From DATFQE01 sp963739085 (lineage in GTDB: Bacteria; Actinomycetota; Thermoleophilia; Gaiellales; Gaiellaceae), in assembly GCA_963739085.1 (NCBI GenBank), contig CAVTZA010000019.1:124001-188000 (forward strand): a stretch of DNA of 64,000 nucleotides, in the 5' to 3' direction. Every line of letters starts with the position of its first letter. The stretch's first letter is position 1. Below, in pieces: positions 27,067-37,120 of the stretch. The notes under the pieces are model-generated. The model saw only the letters and a program-made list of their open reading frames with translations. It made no database searches and had not been told where the DNA came from. A program made the translations under genes and the position numbers.

Positions 27067-27233
27067 TCCGGCCAGTATCGCGCGGCCCACAGTCCGCTGC
27101 GGCACGGTCGTACGCACTTCAGCGACCGAAGATACGTAGGCCCGGGCCGAAAGATAAGGCGCTTCGCCCGATGCGCTCCTCGCCGCTCGAGGACGACGAT
27201 CCCGCCGATCCGACGAACACGAGGAGGTCCACG

Positions 27234-28218
27234 ATGACGAGAGCACGTACGACGAACCACGACCGGCAGGGGGTGCCGCGTCTCATAGCGCTTGTGGGCG
27301 TGCTCGCATTCCTCGCCGTCTCGCCGGCCGCCGGCGCTTCGCAGGCCCGACAGAGCTCCAACTTCCCGCACCGCATCGACCTGCCCAACGGGTTCTTCCC
27401 GGAGGGCATCGAGAGCGGGCGCGGGACGTCGTTCTTCGTCGGCTCGCATGATCGACGGGGCGATCTGGCGAGGCGATCTTCGAACCGGGTCGGGCAGGGT
27501 GCTCGCGCCCGGCGCTCCGGGGCGGGCGTCGGCCGGCATCGCGTACGAGGCCGGCCGCGATCGCCTGTGGGTCGCAGGTGTGGGGCCGCCGCTCCTCGGT
27601 ATCGCCGACGTACGCGTGTACGACGCGTCGACCGGAGCGCTGCTCGCGAGGTATCAGCCGCCTGGAGTCGGGCTGATGAACGACGTCGCCGTCACCCGGG
27701 AGGCGGTCTACGTCACCGACTCGGGCTTCCCGCAGCTGGTTGTAATCCCCCTCGGACGCAATCGGTCGCTCCCGCCGCCCTTCGCAGCGACGGTGCTGCC
27801 GCTTGGCGGCGACTTCATCCAGACCCCGGGCTTCAACCTGAACGGGATCGTCGCCGAGAACGGCGTCCTGCTCGTGGATCAGTCCTCGACGGGGAAGCTC
27901 TTCCGGGTCGATCCGGACACCGGGGTCGCGGACGAGCTCGACCTGGGCGGTGCCAGCCTCGGTTACACGGATGGGCTCGAGCTGGTCGGGCACGTGCTCT
28001 ATGTCGTCCGCCCGTTCGACAACCGGGTCACGATGCTCCGTCTCGGAGCGCGGCTTGACAGCGGCGTCGTCCTCGGCGACCTGACGGACCCGAGCTTGGA
28101 TATCCCCTCGACCGCGACCGTGGCCGCGGGGCGACTGTGGGCGGTCAACCTGCGGTTCACGACGCCGCCCGGTCCGACCACGCCCTACTGGATCACGCAG
28201 CTGCCACGCCGCCCGTAG
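27234..28218 (+). pseudogene. exported SMP-30/NHL-like propeller protein, one frameshift
   Basis: Encodes a secreted beta-propeller of about 328 residues. The first frame has a signal peptide (LIALVGVLAFLAVSPAAGAS) and PHRIDLPNGFFPEGI. The second has the repeat blades: GRDRLWVAG, TREAVYVTDS, ENGVLLVDQ. The frame changes near 27449, at VGS-(H)M-IDGAIWRG, through one base. Relatives are described as SMP-30/gluconolactonase-like; binding or lactonase activity cannot be told. A strong GAGGAGG site precedes the ATG. It is followed by an alpha/beta hydrolase gene 47 bases on, possibly in one operon. Confidence 0.78.
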
Positions 28219-28265
28219 GTGCCAGACGACGCCGTCGAATACGACGAAGGACGAGGAGGAGAGAG

Positions 28266-29168
28266 ATGACAGCGGTCGCACCGTCCGGGGTGGAGCGCAA
28301 GCCCACTGCTTGGATGAAGACGCACGCGGTGCGGGGCGGCGGCGGCCTGCGGCTGCACGTGCGCGAGTGGGGCAACCGGGACCGGCCGCCGATCCTCTTC
28401 ATCCACGGTTGGTCGCAGAACCACCTCTGCTGGGTGAAGCAGTACGAGAGCGCGCTCGCCGACGAGTTCCGGCTGGTGGCCTTCGATCTCCGCGGCCACG
28501 GCATGTCCGAGGCGCCGCTCGGGCCCGAGCACTACGCCGCAGGCGAGCTCTGGGCCGACGACGTGGCGGCGATCATCGGGGAGCTGGGCCTCGACCGGAC
28601 CGTCCTCGTCGGCTGGTCGTACGGTTCGTTCGCCATCTGCGACTACATCCGTGCGCACGGCCAGGAGCGAATCGCCGCGATCAACTTCGTCGAGGGGGCG
28701 GTCAGGCTCGGCGAGTCGGCCTTCGGAACCCTGATCGGGCCCGGCTTCCTCGATCATTTCGTGGGAGCCACCGCCGACGACCTGCCCACCAACATCAGCG
28801 CAATGCGTTCCTTCGTGCGGGCGTGCGTCGCAAAGCCGGTGCCGGAGGACGACTTCGAGACGGCGGTCTGCTGGAACGTGGTCGTGCCGGCGCAAGTCCG
28901 GGCTAACCTCGCCGCCCGCGAGATCGACTGCGATGACGTGCTGCGGGCCCTGGAGGTGCCGCTACTGGTCACACACGGCCGCGCGGATACGGTCGTGCTT
29001 CCGGCGATGGCCGAGCACGTGCTCGCCACCTGCCCGACCGCCGAGGCGTCCTGGTACGACGGCGTAGGTCACGTGCCGCACCTGGAGGAGGCCGAGCGCT
29101 TCAACCGTGAGCTGGCCGAGCTGACCCGACGCGTGTGGGCTCGAGATCGAGTGACACGCGGTACCTGA
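28266..29168 (+). CDS. alpha/beta hydrolase
   Basis: A 300-residue soluble hydrolase. The oxyanion region is FIHGWSQN, the nucleophile elbow is VGWSYGSF, the acid lies in HGRADTVV, and the His in GVGHVPHLEE. The type matches haloperoxidase-, epoxide-hydrolase- or esterase-like enzymes; the lid domain is not specific enough to choose. The ATG is preceded by GAGGAGGAGA, a strong ribosome site. It lies downstream of the SMP-30-like gene on the same strand. The 179 bases after the stop hold no gene that I can support. Confidence 0.9.
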   Translation: MTAVAPSGVERKPTAWMKTHAVRGGGGLRLHVREWGNRDRPPILFIHGWSQNHLCWVKQYESALADEFRLVAFDLRGHGMSEAPLGPEHYAAGELWADDVAAIIGELGLDRTVLVGWSYGSFAICDYIRAHGQERIAAINFVEGAVRLGESAFGTLIGPGFLDHFVGATADDLPTNISAMRSFVRACVAKPVPEDDFETAVCWNVVVPAQVRANLAAREIDCDDVLRALEVPLLVTHGRADTVVLPAMAEHVLATCPTAEASWYDGVGHVPHLEEAERFNRELAELTRRVWARDRVTRGT

Positions 29169-29347
29169 ATCTGGAGGAAACTCATCCCCAACGCGTTGTG
29201 ACGACGCACCTCTGAGCGGTGATTTCTCGCTCGCACCCGCCGCAAGCCATTACGACGGAAACAGCTAGACCGTGCTCGACAACCGGGGCCTGAGAGGACG
29301 GTGGCGAGCACGTTACGCCCGCGCATCCGAATGTCCCTCCCAGACAG

Positions 29348-30882
29348 TCAGCATCCGAAACACTGATCGGGCTTGTTGCCTTCGATCACGGTGCGCGCCA
29401 GTGTGACTGGAAACGGATCGCCGGTGAAGATGTCGGCGGTGAAGATGCCGCCGCCCTGGGGTGTGATGCCCGGGTCGGAGCTGAGCTGGTTGGCGGTGAC
29501 GACGCTGTCGTTCAGCGCCAGCTCAGGCGGGCCGCCCCCGAAGTCGATGTTCAGGATTCCGCCGCCGATCGCCAGGCCGGTCAGGCCGTTGGCGGTGCCG
29601 CGATTGCCGATTACGAGTGTCCGCTCGAGCGCCACGTGACCGCTGAGGCTGCCGATGCCGCCACCACCGACGTTTGCGGTTCCGGTCGCGCTGTTCGAAA
29701 CGAGATGGTTGCGGCTGATGCTGCTCCGCAGGATCTTCGCGACACCCGAGACCTCGATCCCACCGAATACGGCGCCCGCAAGATATCCCGACGAGGCCGG
29801 GACACTGGCGCGCACCGTGTTGCCATCGACCCTGCTGTCGACGAGGAGGAGAGTGCCATCGTCGTCGATTCCTCCGGATGTCGCTTGGGCGTCGCCGCCG
29901 ACATTGCTCAGGCTGACGCTGTTGTCGGTGATGGTCGTGCCCATGAGGATCGCCGCCGCGCCCGGGACCTCCGTGACGCGGACCCCGCCTCCGACCGCCT
30001 CAGTCCCGACGGCGAATCGGGAATACGCTCGGCACAGCAGTCTGGGCGGCCGCGCTGTTGCCGCTGACGACGCTGTCTTCGATCGTCAGCCTGCCGTCGT
30101 CGCCGATCCCGCCGCTCTCCGCGAACCGACCGTTCGGTGCGCTCACCGCCGAGCGATTCCCGGCCACGAGGCTCTGTCGCAGCGTCACCGTGCCCGCGCT
30201 GCTGTTCCAGATGCCTCCACCGCGAGCGTCCGTGGCCAGCGAGCCGCTCGTCTCCGTCGCGCCGGCCACGTTGTCCGCGATCCGCGTGTTCGCCACAGTC
30301 AGCGTCCCCCAGTTCGCGATGCCGCCACCACTTGCAAATGAGCATGGCCACTGGCCGCACACCGACTGCGGAGTCCCTGCCGTAACCCTGTTCCCGCTGA
30401 TGACGCTGTCCGAGATCGTTACCGTCGCGCCGGTCGTGCTGATCTATGGCCTCGGGGATCAACACACCGCCGCCGGCGGTGAAGAAACCGAGGCCCACAA
30501 GCGACTCGGGCTTGGAGTCGTTGAAGCCGCCAGTAATCGTTACGCGGCTGATCGACACAGTGGGTTCGCTCACCGCGCTGAGCTCGCCGATCGTGATCAC
30601 CGGTCCGCCGCCCTCGATGACCGTCGCGTGTGCGCCCGAGCCGACAAGTTCGATGCTCTTGTCGATGATGATCCCGCCCTCGTACCTCCCGCGGCGGACA
30701 TGGATGACATCCCCGGGTTGTGCGGCGTCCACTGCGCCCTGAAGCGCTGAATAGCAGGGCGGGTTCTTGCCGACGCAGAGCTCTCTTGAAATCGTGCCGT
30801 CCGCGGCACCGAGGGCAGCCGTCGAGAAAGCGAGCGCCGCTGCAATACAGCCGGCTGTGACGGGGGCTGATCGACTACCCAT
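29348..30882 (-). pseudogene. secreted right-handed beta-helix repeat protein, two frameshifts
   Basis: Three pieces form one protein of about 510 residues: signal peptide (SAPVTAGCIAAALAFSTAAL), a pectate-lyase-like start (LQGAVDAAQPGDVIHVRRGR), then many repeats with GGGI and a strand such as SVVSGN or RTVIEGN. This is the parallel beta-helix of bacterial surface and extracellular proteins. Catalytic residues cannot be identified. Frame breaks lie near 30445 and 30010. The start ATG at 30882 is preceded by GAAAGGGG. Two Cys pairs in the N-terminal domain and a C-terminal CFGC suggest disulfides outside the cell. Confidence 0.75.
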
Positions 30883-31137
30883 GGCTACCCCTTTCGGATC
30901 GATGGGGACGACGCTAGGGGTCCGGCTGGTGAAGCGCTTCGGGGCTGGACCTGGGCTTTCCGGCCGGGCAATCAGGGCGTGCACGTATTTGCCGCGTGCC
31001 AGTCGCCTGCAAACGATCGGCACGTGAAGCGAGCTCCGATGATTGTCGGGATCTCGGGCTGGCGATCACCGACGGCCTCTTCTCGCTCGACGTCGCGCGG
31101 GACGACCCGAGCTACGAGCCGACCCAGAAATCTCGCT

Positions 31138-31918
31138 TTACATGCCCATCGCGTGAAAGCCGGCGTCGACGTAGAGCGTCGTCGCCGTCACGTTGCGGGC
31201 GGCGTCCGAGAGCAGGTACGCGGCCGCGGCGCCGACGTCGTCGGCGTCGATCGGCCGGTGGAGCGGGGCGCGCTCCTCCACGATCGCCTCCATCGTCGGA
31301 AAGCCCGCGATCGAGCGGGCCGCGAGCGTCCGCACGGGCCCCGCCGAGATCGCGTTCACGCGGATGTTCTTCTGGCCCAGATCCCACGCCAGGTACTGGA
31401 CCGACGAGTCGAGGGTGGCCTTGGCAACGCCCATGACGTTGTAGTGCGGCACCGCCCGCTCGCCGCCGAGGTAGGTCATCGTCAGGATCGAGCCGCCGCC
31501 CGCGGCGTCCAGCAGCGGCTCGGCCGCGCGGGCACACGCGACGAGCGAGTACGCGGAGACGTCGAGCGCGAGCCAGAAGCGATCGCGCGGTGTGTCGGTG
31601 AACCGGCCCTCGAGGTCTTCTGCCGCGGCGAACGCGACGGAGTGGACGAGCAGGTCGAGCTTCCCGTCGAAGGTCTCGGAGACCTCGGAGAACACCCGCT
31701 GCGACGTCGTCGTCCGAGCGAACGTCGCATTCGGTCACGAGCGGAGCGTCCACGGACTCCGCCAGGTCGCGCACGTTCTTCTCGATCCGCTCGCCCTGGA
31801 ACGTGAAGGCGAGCTTCGCCCCGCCGTCGGCCAGTTGCTTCGCGATCGCCCAGGCGATCGAACGCCGGTTGGCGACTCCCAGGATCAGGCCGCGTTTTCC
31901 CTCGAATTCGCCACCCAC
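31138..31918 (-). pseudogene. fabI: enoyl-ACP reductase (FabI), one frameshift
   Basis: Encodes the NADH-dependent enoyl-ACP reductase of type II fatty acid synthesis, about 260 residues. The first frame has the nucleotide-binding GVANRRSIAWAIAK and FTFQGERI. The second has LVHSVAFA and the catalytic Y-x6-K, here YNVMGVAKATL. The frame changes near 31700 (SDDDVA to FSEVSETF) by one base. Because FabI is normally essential unless another enoyl reductase exists, the break is more likely a sequence error. GTG at 31918 is the start. The gene is divergent from the subtilase with only 31 bases between. Confidence 0.85.
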
Positions 31919-31935
31919 CTCGGCGAGTCTACGGC

Positions 31936-31941
31936 TACCCT
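31936..31941 (+). promoter_or_regulatory. -10 box of the subtilase gene
   Basis: TACCCT lies eight bases before the TTG start at 31950. The whole divergent region to fabI is only 31 bases, so the two promoters must overlap or lie within the neighbouring 5' ends. Confidence 0.4.
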
Positions 31942-31949
31942 GAGCGGCC

Positions 31950-34900
31950 TTGCGCCGCATTGTCCCGTTTCTCGCCCTCGTCGCGGCGCTCGCAACGGCA
32001 CTCCCCGCCGGCGCCTCGCTGCAGCCGGTCCGCCGGGATGCCGACCACCCGCGCGTCCGCGCGGGCACGATCACGATTCCGCCTGCGCACCGGCGCGGTC
32101 GCGTCCGCGTCATCGTCCGGCTCGCTCAGCCGCCGCTCGCTGCCGCGCGTTCCGGCTACACCGCCGCGGGATCGCAGCGCCGGCTGAACGTCGCCGCATC
32201 GTCGTCGCGCGCCTACCTGGCGCAGCTCGCAAGGTCGCAGGCCGCAGCCTCGGCTGCGCTTCGCCAGGCGATCCCGGAGGCACGGGTCTCGCGCAGCTTC
32301 CGGGTCCTGCTCAACGGCCTCACGGTCGACCTCCCGGCGACGCGCCTGCCCACGCTCGCGCGCCTCGGCTTCGTCACCAAGGTCTACCCGAGCAGCCGCT
32401 ACAGCGTCACGCTGAATCGCAGCCCGGCGTTGATGTCAGTGCCGCAATACATTGCGGCGACGGGCGCGCGGGGAACGGGAATCAAGATCGGCGTCGTCGA
32501 CGACGGGGTCGACCCGTCGAACCCCTTCTTCTCGCCGACCGGCATGCAGTATCCGCCCGGCTTCCCGAAGGGCGGCAAGCGCTGGACGACGCCCAAGGTG
32601 ATCGTGGCGCGCGCGTTCCCCGGCCCGGGGTCCGGCCGCCGCGGCCGGCTCGCGCTCGACCCGCAGGCCAGCTTCCACGGGACGCACGTCGCGGGCATCG
32701 CTGCAGGTCGAGCCGGCACCGCGTCTCCCGGAGGCCGCGACCACCCGCCCGTCACCGGGCTCACCGGCATCGCCCCGAACGCCTGGATCGGGAGCTACCG
32801 GGTCTTCAACGTCCCCACCGCGATCGGCAACACGGCCCAGACGCCGGAGATCGTCGCGGCGTTCGAGTCCGCGGTGCGCGACGGAATGAACGTCATCAAC
32901 TTCTCCGGCGGCGGCCCGATGACCGACCCGGCCAACGACGCGCTCGTCGAGGCGGTCGCGAACGTCTCCGCGGCCGGCGTCGTCCCGGTGATCTCGGCCG
33001 GCAACGACCGCGACGACTTCGGGATGGGCTCGGTCGGGGCTCCGGGAGTGGCGCCGGATGCCATCGCCGTCGCAGCGCTCTCGAACACGCACACGTTCGG
33101 GCCGACGCTCAGTATCGCCGGCAGGGCCTTCAACCTCCTCCCCGGCGGCGGCGTGCTCCCGCCGGCGTCCTGGGGCACGAGCGATCGCACGCTCGTCGAC
33201 GTCGGCACCGTGCTCGGCTCGGACGGCAAGCCGGTGGATCGCCAGCTGTGCGCATCGGGCGACGACCCGAATGCGCCCACGAACCCGCTGCCGCGCGGCT
33301 CGCTCACGGGCGCCATCGCGCTCGTCTCGCGCGGCCGGTGCGCGATCGTGACCAAGGCCCTCCGGGCCCAGGACGCAGGCGCGGTCGGGCTCGTGATGGT
33401 GGACAACCGGTCAGGTGAGGCCAACGGGATTCCCGTACCGATGCCGATTCCGTCGGGCACCGTCGCCGACCTCGACGGCAGCGACATCCGCGCCATCCTC
33501 GCCGGGCGAGGCGGCCGCGCACCGGTGCGGATCACCCGCGATCCGGCCGAGCACGACAACGGGCGAGGCGGGGTCGTGACGAGCTTCTCGTCCGGCGGCC
33601 CGACCGCCTTCGACCACCAGTTGAAGCCGGACGTCGGCGCACCCGGCGGGGCAATCCTCTCGTCGACGCTGCCGGCCTTCGGCGGGCCCTTCGCGGTCTT
33701 CGACGGCACCAGCATGGCGGCGCCTCACGTCGCGGGTGCGGCGGCGCTCCTGCTCGAACGCCATCCGACGTGGTCGGCTCGCTCTGTCAAATCGGCGCTC
33801 GTCAACACCGCAGGCCCGGCCTGGGCGGACACAGCCAGGACGCAGCAGGCATCGGTCCTTCTTTCCGGCGGCGGCCTCGTCAACGTGCTCGCGGCCGACA
33901 CGCCGCTCGTCTTCGCCGACCCGGTGTCACTCTCGTTCGGCGACCTGAACGTGCGCACCGGCGCCCGGCGCGTGGGCCGACTGCTGGCCCTCTCCGATGC
34001 AGGCGGCGGCTCCGGAACTTGGACGGTCCAGGTCCAGCCGCAGTCCGCCAGCGTCGGCGCAGCGCTCGAGACGCCGGCGGTCATCACCGTCCCGCCGGGC
34101 GGCACCGTTCAGGTCGGCGTGTCGGCGTCCGCCACGAGCACGGCAGCGGCCGGCGACGACTACGGCTTCCTCATCCTGCGCAAGGGCGCCGTCGTGCGCC
34201 GGATCCCGTACGCCTTCTTCGTCACTCGGCCGGGCCTCGGGGCTCTGACCCCGCGCAAGCTGCTCCGCCTCCAGGTCGGCTCCACGGCGCGCGGCTTCTC
34301 GAACGTGAGCGCGTACCGCTGGCCCAGCTTCCCGTTTCGGCCGCCCCCGGACTACGTCGGCAAGCCGATGGACGAGAAGGGCGCGGAGACGCTCTACGTC
34401 ATGCGGGTGAACGACGCCGTCGCGAACGCCGGCGTGGCCGTGGTCGGCGCGAGCCAGGGCGCCGCGATCCACCCATGGCTGCTCGGCTCGCCGGACGAGA
34501 ACGACGTGGAGGGCTTCCCGGGCACGCCGGTCAACGTGAACGCGCTCACGTTCGGGTACCAGATCGACGCCGGCGCGGCGGGTGTGCTCTTCCCGCGCCG
34601 AGGCCGCTACTTCGTCGCGCTCGACTCGGGCTCGGACGAGTACACAGGCCGGTCCTTCTCCGGCTCGTACCTGCTTCGGAGCTGGCAGAACGACGTCAGG
34701 CCGCCGTCGATCCGCCTGCTGACCACGCGGGTCGCGGCGGGGCGCTCGCTGATCGCCGCCCGCGTGACCGACAGCGGCGCGGGCGTCGACCCGATCTCGC
34801 TCGTGATCGGCTACAGGCAGGCGCTGGTCGGCGCCGCCGCCTACGACCCGTTTTCCGGCCTTGCGCTCTTCCCGATTCCCGGTGCCGCACCTGCGTTCCG

Positions 34901-35303
34901 CGCGGGCCGGACGCAGTCGGTCCTGCTGGCCTCCGACTTCCAGGAGTCGAAGAACGTCGACCAGGCCGGCGCCAACGTCCTGCCCAACACGCGCTTCAAG
35001 GCGGCCCGGATCAGCGTCGTCCGCGGCCCGGCGCTCACATGGCTGACCCCCGGTTCACGCGGCTGCGTCGCACGCCGCGAGCCTCTCCTCGTCGCGGCGA
35101 GCTCGACCGCGCGGCTGCGTTCCGTCCGCTACTTCGACGGCTCGCGCGGCATCGCGACCGTGAGGAACGGGGTGGCCGGCCTGTACTCGGCGACCTGGCG
35201 GACGGCCAAGGCCACGAAGGGCCGGCACGTCCTGCACGCCGTCGTGCTCGACCAGGCAGGCCACTCGCTCAGCGTGCGGCGCGCCGTGCGCGTCTGCCGC
35301 TAG
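31950..35303 (+). CDS. secreted subtilisin-like serine protease (S8) with PA domain
   Basis: A 1117-residue exported protease. It has a signal peptide (residues 1-22, ending ALPAGAS), a pro-region to about 165, and the catalytic domain: Asp in GVVDDGVDP (about 184), His in FHGTHVAGIAAG (about 242) and Ser in DGTSMAAPHVAG (about 587). A PA insertion lies near 430-530. After about residue 640 come beta-sandwich domains of unknown type, ending in a Cys-containing bacterial immunoglobulin-like region (GCVARREPLLVA). The start is a TTG. Its stop codon TAG is the first three bases of the first long-hairpin repeat, which may act as a terminator. Substrates are unknown. Confidence 0.9.
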   Translation: MRRIVPFLALVAALATALPAGASLQPVRRDADHPRVRAGTITIPPAHRRGRVRVIVRLAQPPLAAARSGYTAAGSQRRLNVAASSSRAYLAQLARSQAAASAALRQAIPEARVSRSFRVLLNGLTVDLPATRLPTLARLGFVTKVYPSSRYSVTLNRSPALMSVPQYIAATGARGTGIKIGVVDDGVDPSNPFFSPTGMQYPPGFPKGGKRWTTPKVIVARAFPGPGSGRRGRLALDPQASFHGTHVAGIAAGRAGTASPGGRDHPPVTGLTGIAPNAWIGSYRVFNVPTAIGNTAQTPEIVAAFESAVRDGMNVINFSGGGPMTDPANDALVEAVANVSAAGVVPVISAGNDRDDFGMGSVGAPGVAPDAIAVAALSNTHTFGPTLSIAGRAFNLLPGGGVLPPASWGTSDRTLVDVGTVLGSDGKPVDRQLCASGDDPNAPTNPLPRGSLTGAIALVSRGRCAIVTKALRAQDAGAVGLVMVDNRSGEANGIPVPMPIPSGTVADLDGSDIRAILAGRGGRAPVRITRDPAEHDNGRGGVVTSFSSGGPTAFDHQLKPDVGAPGGAILSSTLPAFGGPFAVFDGTSMAAPHVAGAAALLLERHPTWSARSVKSALVNTAGPAWADTARTQQASVLLSGGGLVNVLAADTPLVFADPVSLSFGDLNVRTGARRVGRLLALSDAGGGSGTWTVQVQPQSASVGAALETPAVITVPPGGTVQVGVSASATSTAAAGDDYGFLILRKGAVVRRIPYAFFVTRPGLGALTPRKLLRLQVGSTARGFSNVSAYRWPSFPFRPPPDYVGKPMDEKGAETLYVMRVNDAVANAGVAVVGASQGAAIHPWLLGSPDENDVEGFPGTPVNVNALTFGYQIDAGAAGVLFPRRGRYFVALDSGSDEYTGRSFSGSYLLRSWQNDVRPPSIRLLTTRVAAGRSLIAARVTDSGAGVDPISLVIGYRQALVGAAAYDPFSGLALFPIPGAAPAFRAGRTQSVLLASDFQESKNVDQAGANVLPNTRFKAARISVVRGPALTWLTPGSRGCVARREPLLVAASSTARLRSVRYFDGSRGIATVRNGVAGLYSATWRTAKATKGRHVLHAVVLDQAGHSLSVRRAVRVCR

Positions 35304-35474
35304 GACGGGTTTGGGGGGATATCGCTCGTCGCAGGGGTGCGATGCTCGTTCCGAGGCAAGGACGCAGGGAGCGTCCGTGTAGCTGGGACGCGTAGCGTGG
35401 GCGCGACTGAGGACGCCGCCTCGGGGCGAGCAGCGCGGCCCGGCGGCACAGCGTTATTCCGCCAAGCCCTCCTT
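35301..35474. repeat. long-hairpin intergenic repeat, copy 1
   Basis: A 174-base imperfect palindrome between the convergent subtilase and hypothetical genes. The ends are imperfect inverted repeats (about 18 of 25 positions, starting TAGGACGGG and ending CCCTCCTT). A 15-pair inner stem joins 35343-35357 to 35418-35432 (TGCTCGTTCCGAGGC with GCCTCGGGGCGAGCA, two G.U pairs). A small hairpin, GGACGC-AGGGA-GCGTCC, sits inside at 35360-35376. The left end is the subtilase stop codon TAG and the right end touches the convergent gene's stop. Copies 2 and 3 are at 50431 and 61180. Confidence 0.8.
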
Positions 35475-36004
35475 CAAGCCGCCTGCACGCGGGCCGCGGG
35501 GAAACGATCGAGGATCCAGGCCGCGTCGAGCGGGTCGAGCGTGTACGGCTTGCCGTTGACCAGCGCGTAGTCGCGGGTCTTCGGGTCCATCGGGAGCCGC
35601 GCCTCGGCCGGGAAGTAGCGGTTGTGGCGCTCGATCAGCTCGTTGACCGCGTCGAACCGCCAGCGCCCGGCCAGCTGCTCCCACCGCGCCGCGAACTCGG
35701 CGGGGTCGGGCGTCGCCGTGGCCAGCTCGGCGCGCGCCTCGGCGAGCTGCCGTTCGTGCTCGGCCGTCTCGTCCGCGATCAGCCGTAGCCGGCGCATGTA
35801 CGGCAGCGGCCCGCCGAGCGACACGATGTAGCTCTCGGGCGTCGGGCGGAAGTTGCGGAGCCGGTATCGCTGCGGACGGCCGGTGACCGGACTGCCCTCG
35901 AGGTCGCGTGCCAGCGCATCGCCGACCGCCTGCTCACGCGGGTCGTCGTCCACGCGACGGCCGCCCCACTGGCCCATGAGCTCCTCGCGCTCGCGCCTGT
36001 CCAT
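35474..36004 (-). CDS. conserved hypothetical protein, function unknown
   Basis: A 176-residue soluble protein that I do not recognise. It has a charged N-terminus, a region rich in Arg and Pro (RYRLRNFRPTPESYIVSLGG), a helical middle (ETAEHERQLAEARAELATA), and a C-terminal part with ERHNRYFPAEARLPMDPKT and WILDRFP. No catalytic motif is visible. The gene starts ten bases from the divergent SDR gene and ends at the right side of repeat copy 1. An ATG at 36004 is chosen because upstream sequence belongs to the SDR gene's start region. Confidence 0.6.
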   Translation of the reverse strand: MDRREREELMGQWGGRRVDDDPREQAVGDALARDLEGSPVTGRPQRYRLRNFRPTPESYIVSLGGPLPYMRRLRLIADETAEHERQLAEARAELATATPDPAEFAARWEQLAGRWRFDAVNELIERHNRYFPAEARLPMDPKTRDYALVNGKPYTLDPLDAAWILDRFPAARVQAA

Positions 36005-36013
36005 GCGGCCATT

Positions 36014-36808
36014 GTGCCGAGCCACGAGACTGTCGGCGTGGAGGGAGAGGTCGCCGTCCTCACGGGCGGCTCGAGCGGCATCGGCGCAGCGATCGCGCGG
36101 AGGCTCGGCGAGCGCGGCTGGCGCTGCGTGCTGCTCGCCCGCGGGGAGGAACGCCTGCGCGCTGTCGCGGACGAGCTCGACGGCGAATGGGAGGTCTGCG
36201 ACGTTTCCGAGCGCGAAGAGGTAGATGCCGTCGCCGCGCGCGTGCTCGAGCGCCATCCCCGGATCGGCCTGCTCGTCAACTCCGCCGGGATCCCAGGCCG
36301 CTCGAGCTTCATCCACACCGAGCCCGAGCGCATCGAGCGGATCGTTCGCGTCAACTACCTGGGCTCCGTCTGGTCGACCCGGGCCTTCCTGCCGGGGCTC
36401 GAGGCGGCGGCCCCCGCCCACGTCGTGAACATCGTCTCGATCGCCGGCACCGTCGCCGTGCGGGCGGCGGGCCCGTACGCGGCGGCGAAGCACGCGCAGC
36501 TGGCGTTCTCGCGCTCGCTCGGCATCGAGCTGGCGACCCGGTCGATCCAGGTGCACACGATCAACCCAGGCTTCGTCGAGACGCCGGGCTTCCCGCAGTC
36601 CCAGCTGCTCGAGCACCCGGTGCTGCGCCACACGGTGGCCGAGCCCGAACTGGTTGCCGAGCGCGTCGTCGCCGCGGTCGAGCGAGGCGTCCTCGAGACC
36701 TTCGTGCCGCGCTGGTATCGGCCCTTCGCAGTGCTCCAGGCCGTCGCGCCCGGGACGCTGACGCGGCTGCAGGCAGCCCGGCGCCGTAGACGGAAGGCGC
36801 GCGGCTAG
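36014..36808 (+). CDS. short-chain dehydrogenase/reductase
   Basis: A 264-residue classical SDR oxidoreductase. The NAD(P) motif is TGGSSGIG, the NSAG motif is in LLVNSAG, the catalytic Ser lies in NIVSIAG and Tyr-Lys in YAAAKH. The C-terminus is basic (RRRRRKARG) and may touch membrane. Start could be GTG at 36014 or at 36038; the latter places the nucleotide motif at the usual distance of about ten residues. It heads a run of three same-strand genes with thioredoxin-fold proteins, the last two overlapping by four bases. Confidence 0.88.
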   Translation: MPSHETVGVEGEVAVLTGGSSGIGAAIARRLGERGWRCVLLARGEERLRAVADELDGEWEVCDVSEREEVDAVAARVLERHPRIGLLVNSAGIPGRSSFIHTEPERIERIVRVNYLGSVWSTRAFLPGLEAAAPAHVVNIVSIAGTVAVRAAGPYAAAKHAQLAFSRSLGIELATRSIQVHTINPGFVETPGFPQSQLLEHPVLRHTVAEPELVAERVVAAVERGVLETFVPRWYRPFAVLQAVAPGTLTRLQAARRRRRKARG

Positions 36809-36811
36809 GCT
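36806..36811 (+). promoter_or_regulatory. -10 box before the thioredoxin-fold gene
   Basis: TAGGCT, six bases before the GTG at 36818; it overlaps the SDR stop codon TAG. It would allow a leaderless transcript separate from the SDR gene. Confidence 0.35.
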
Positions 36812-36817
36812 CTCGGC

Positions 36818-37120
36818 GTGGACGTGGAGCTCCTCTACTGGGACGGCTGCCCGTCCTTTCCGGAGGCGCGCCAGCTCCTCGCCGACGTCCTCGCGGCAAG
36901 AGGTGTGGAGGCGGAGATCCGCATGCACCACGTCGGGACCGACGACGAGGCCAAGGCGCTCCGCTTCCCGGGCTCGCCGACGATCCGCATCGACGGCCGC
37001 GACGTCGACCCGCACGGCGCGGCCTCGCCGCCGGCTCTGACCTGCCGCGTGTACCACTTGCCAGACGGACGGGTATCCCCGATTCCAAGCCGCGAAGACC
37101 TGGAGGCCGCACTCACATGA
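36818..37120 (+). CDS. small thioredoxin-fold protein
   Basis: A 100-residue protein with a beta-alpha-beta start, LLYWDGCPSFPEA, typical of glutaredoxin-like proteins with a W-x-GCP site. The second active cysteine is replaced by Ser, so it has a one-Cys site. The C-terminal half has GSPTIRIDGRDVDP, the cis-Pro loop of the fold, and a further Cys in LTCRVYH. It may bind metal or mediate disulfide or thiol transfer; the partner is unknown. The GTG start is supported by the fold boundary. It overlaps the next gene by four bases (ATGA), so the two are probably co-translated. Confidence 0.72.
   Translation: MDVELLYWDGCPSFPEARQLLADVLAARGVEAEIRMHHVGTDDEAKALRFPGSPTIRIDGRDVDPHGAASPPALTCRVYHLPDGRVSPIPSREDLEAALT

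Noticed and set aside
30883..31137. A short coding fragment (LAITDGLFSLDVARDDPSYE) before fabI
   Set aside because: It looks protein-like but has no start, no clear boundary and no recognisable domain; 255 bases of mostly intergenic DNA.
35337..35570. Open frames in the three repeats with similar peptides (FRGKDAGSVR, SVGATEDAAS)
   Set aside because: Changes between copies preserve base pairing rather than codons, and copy 3 interrupts the frame, so similarity follows from the repeat.
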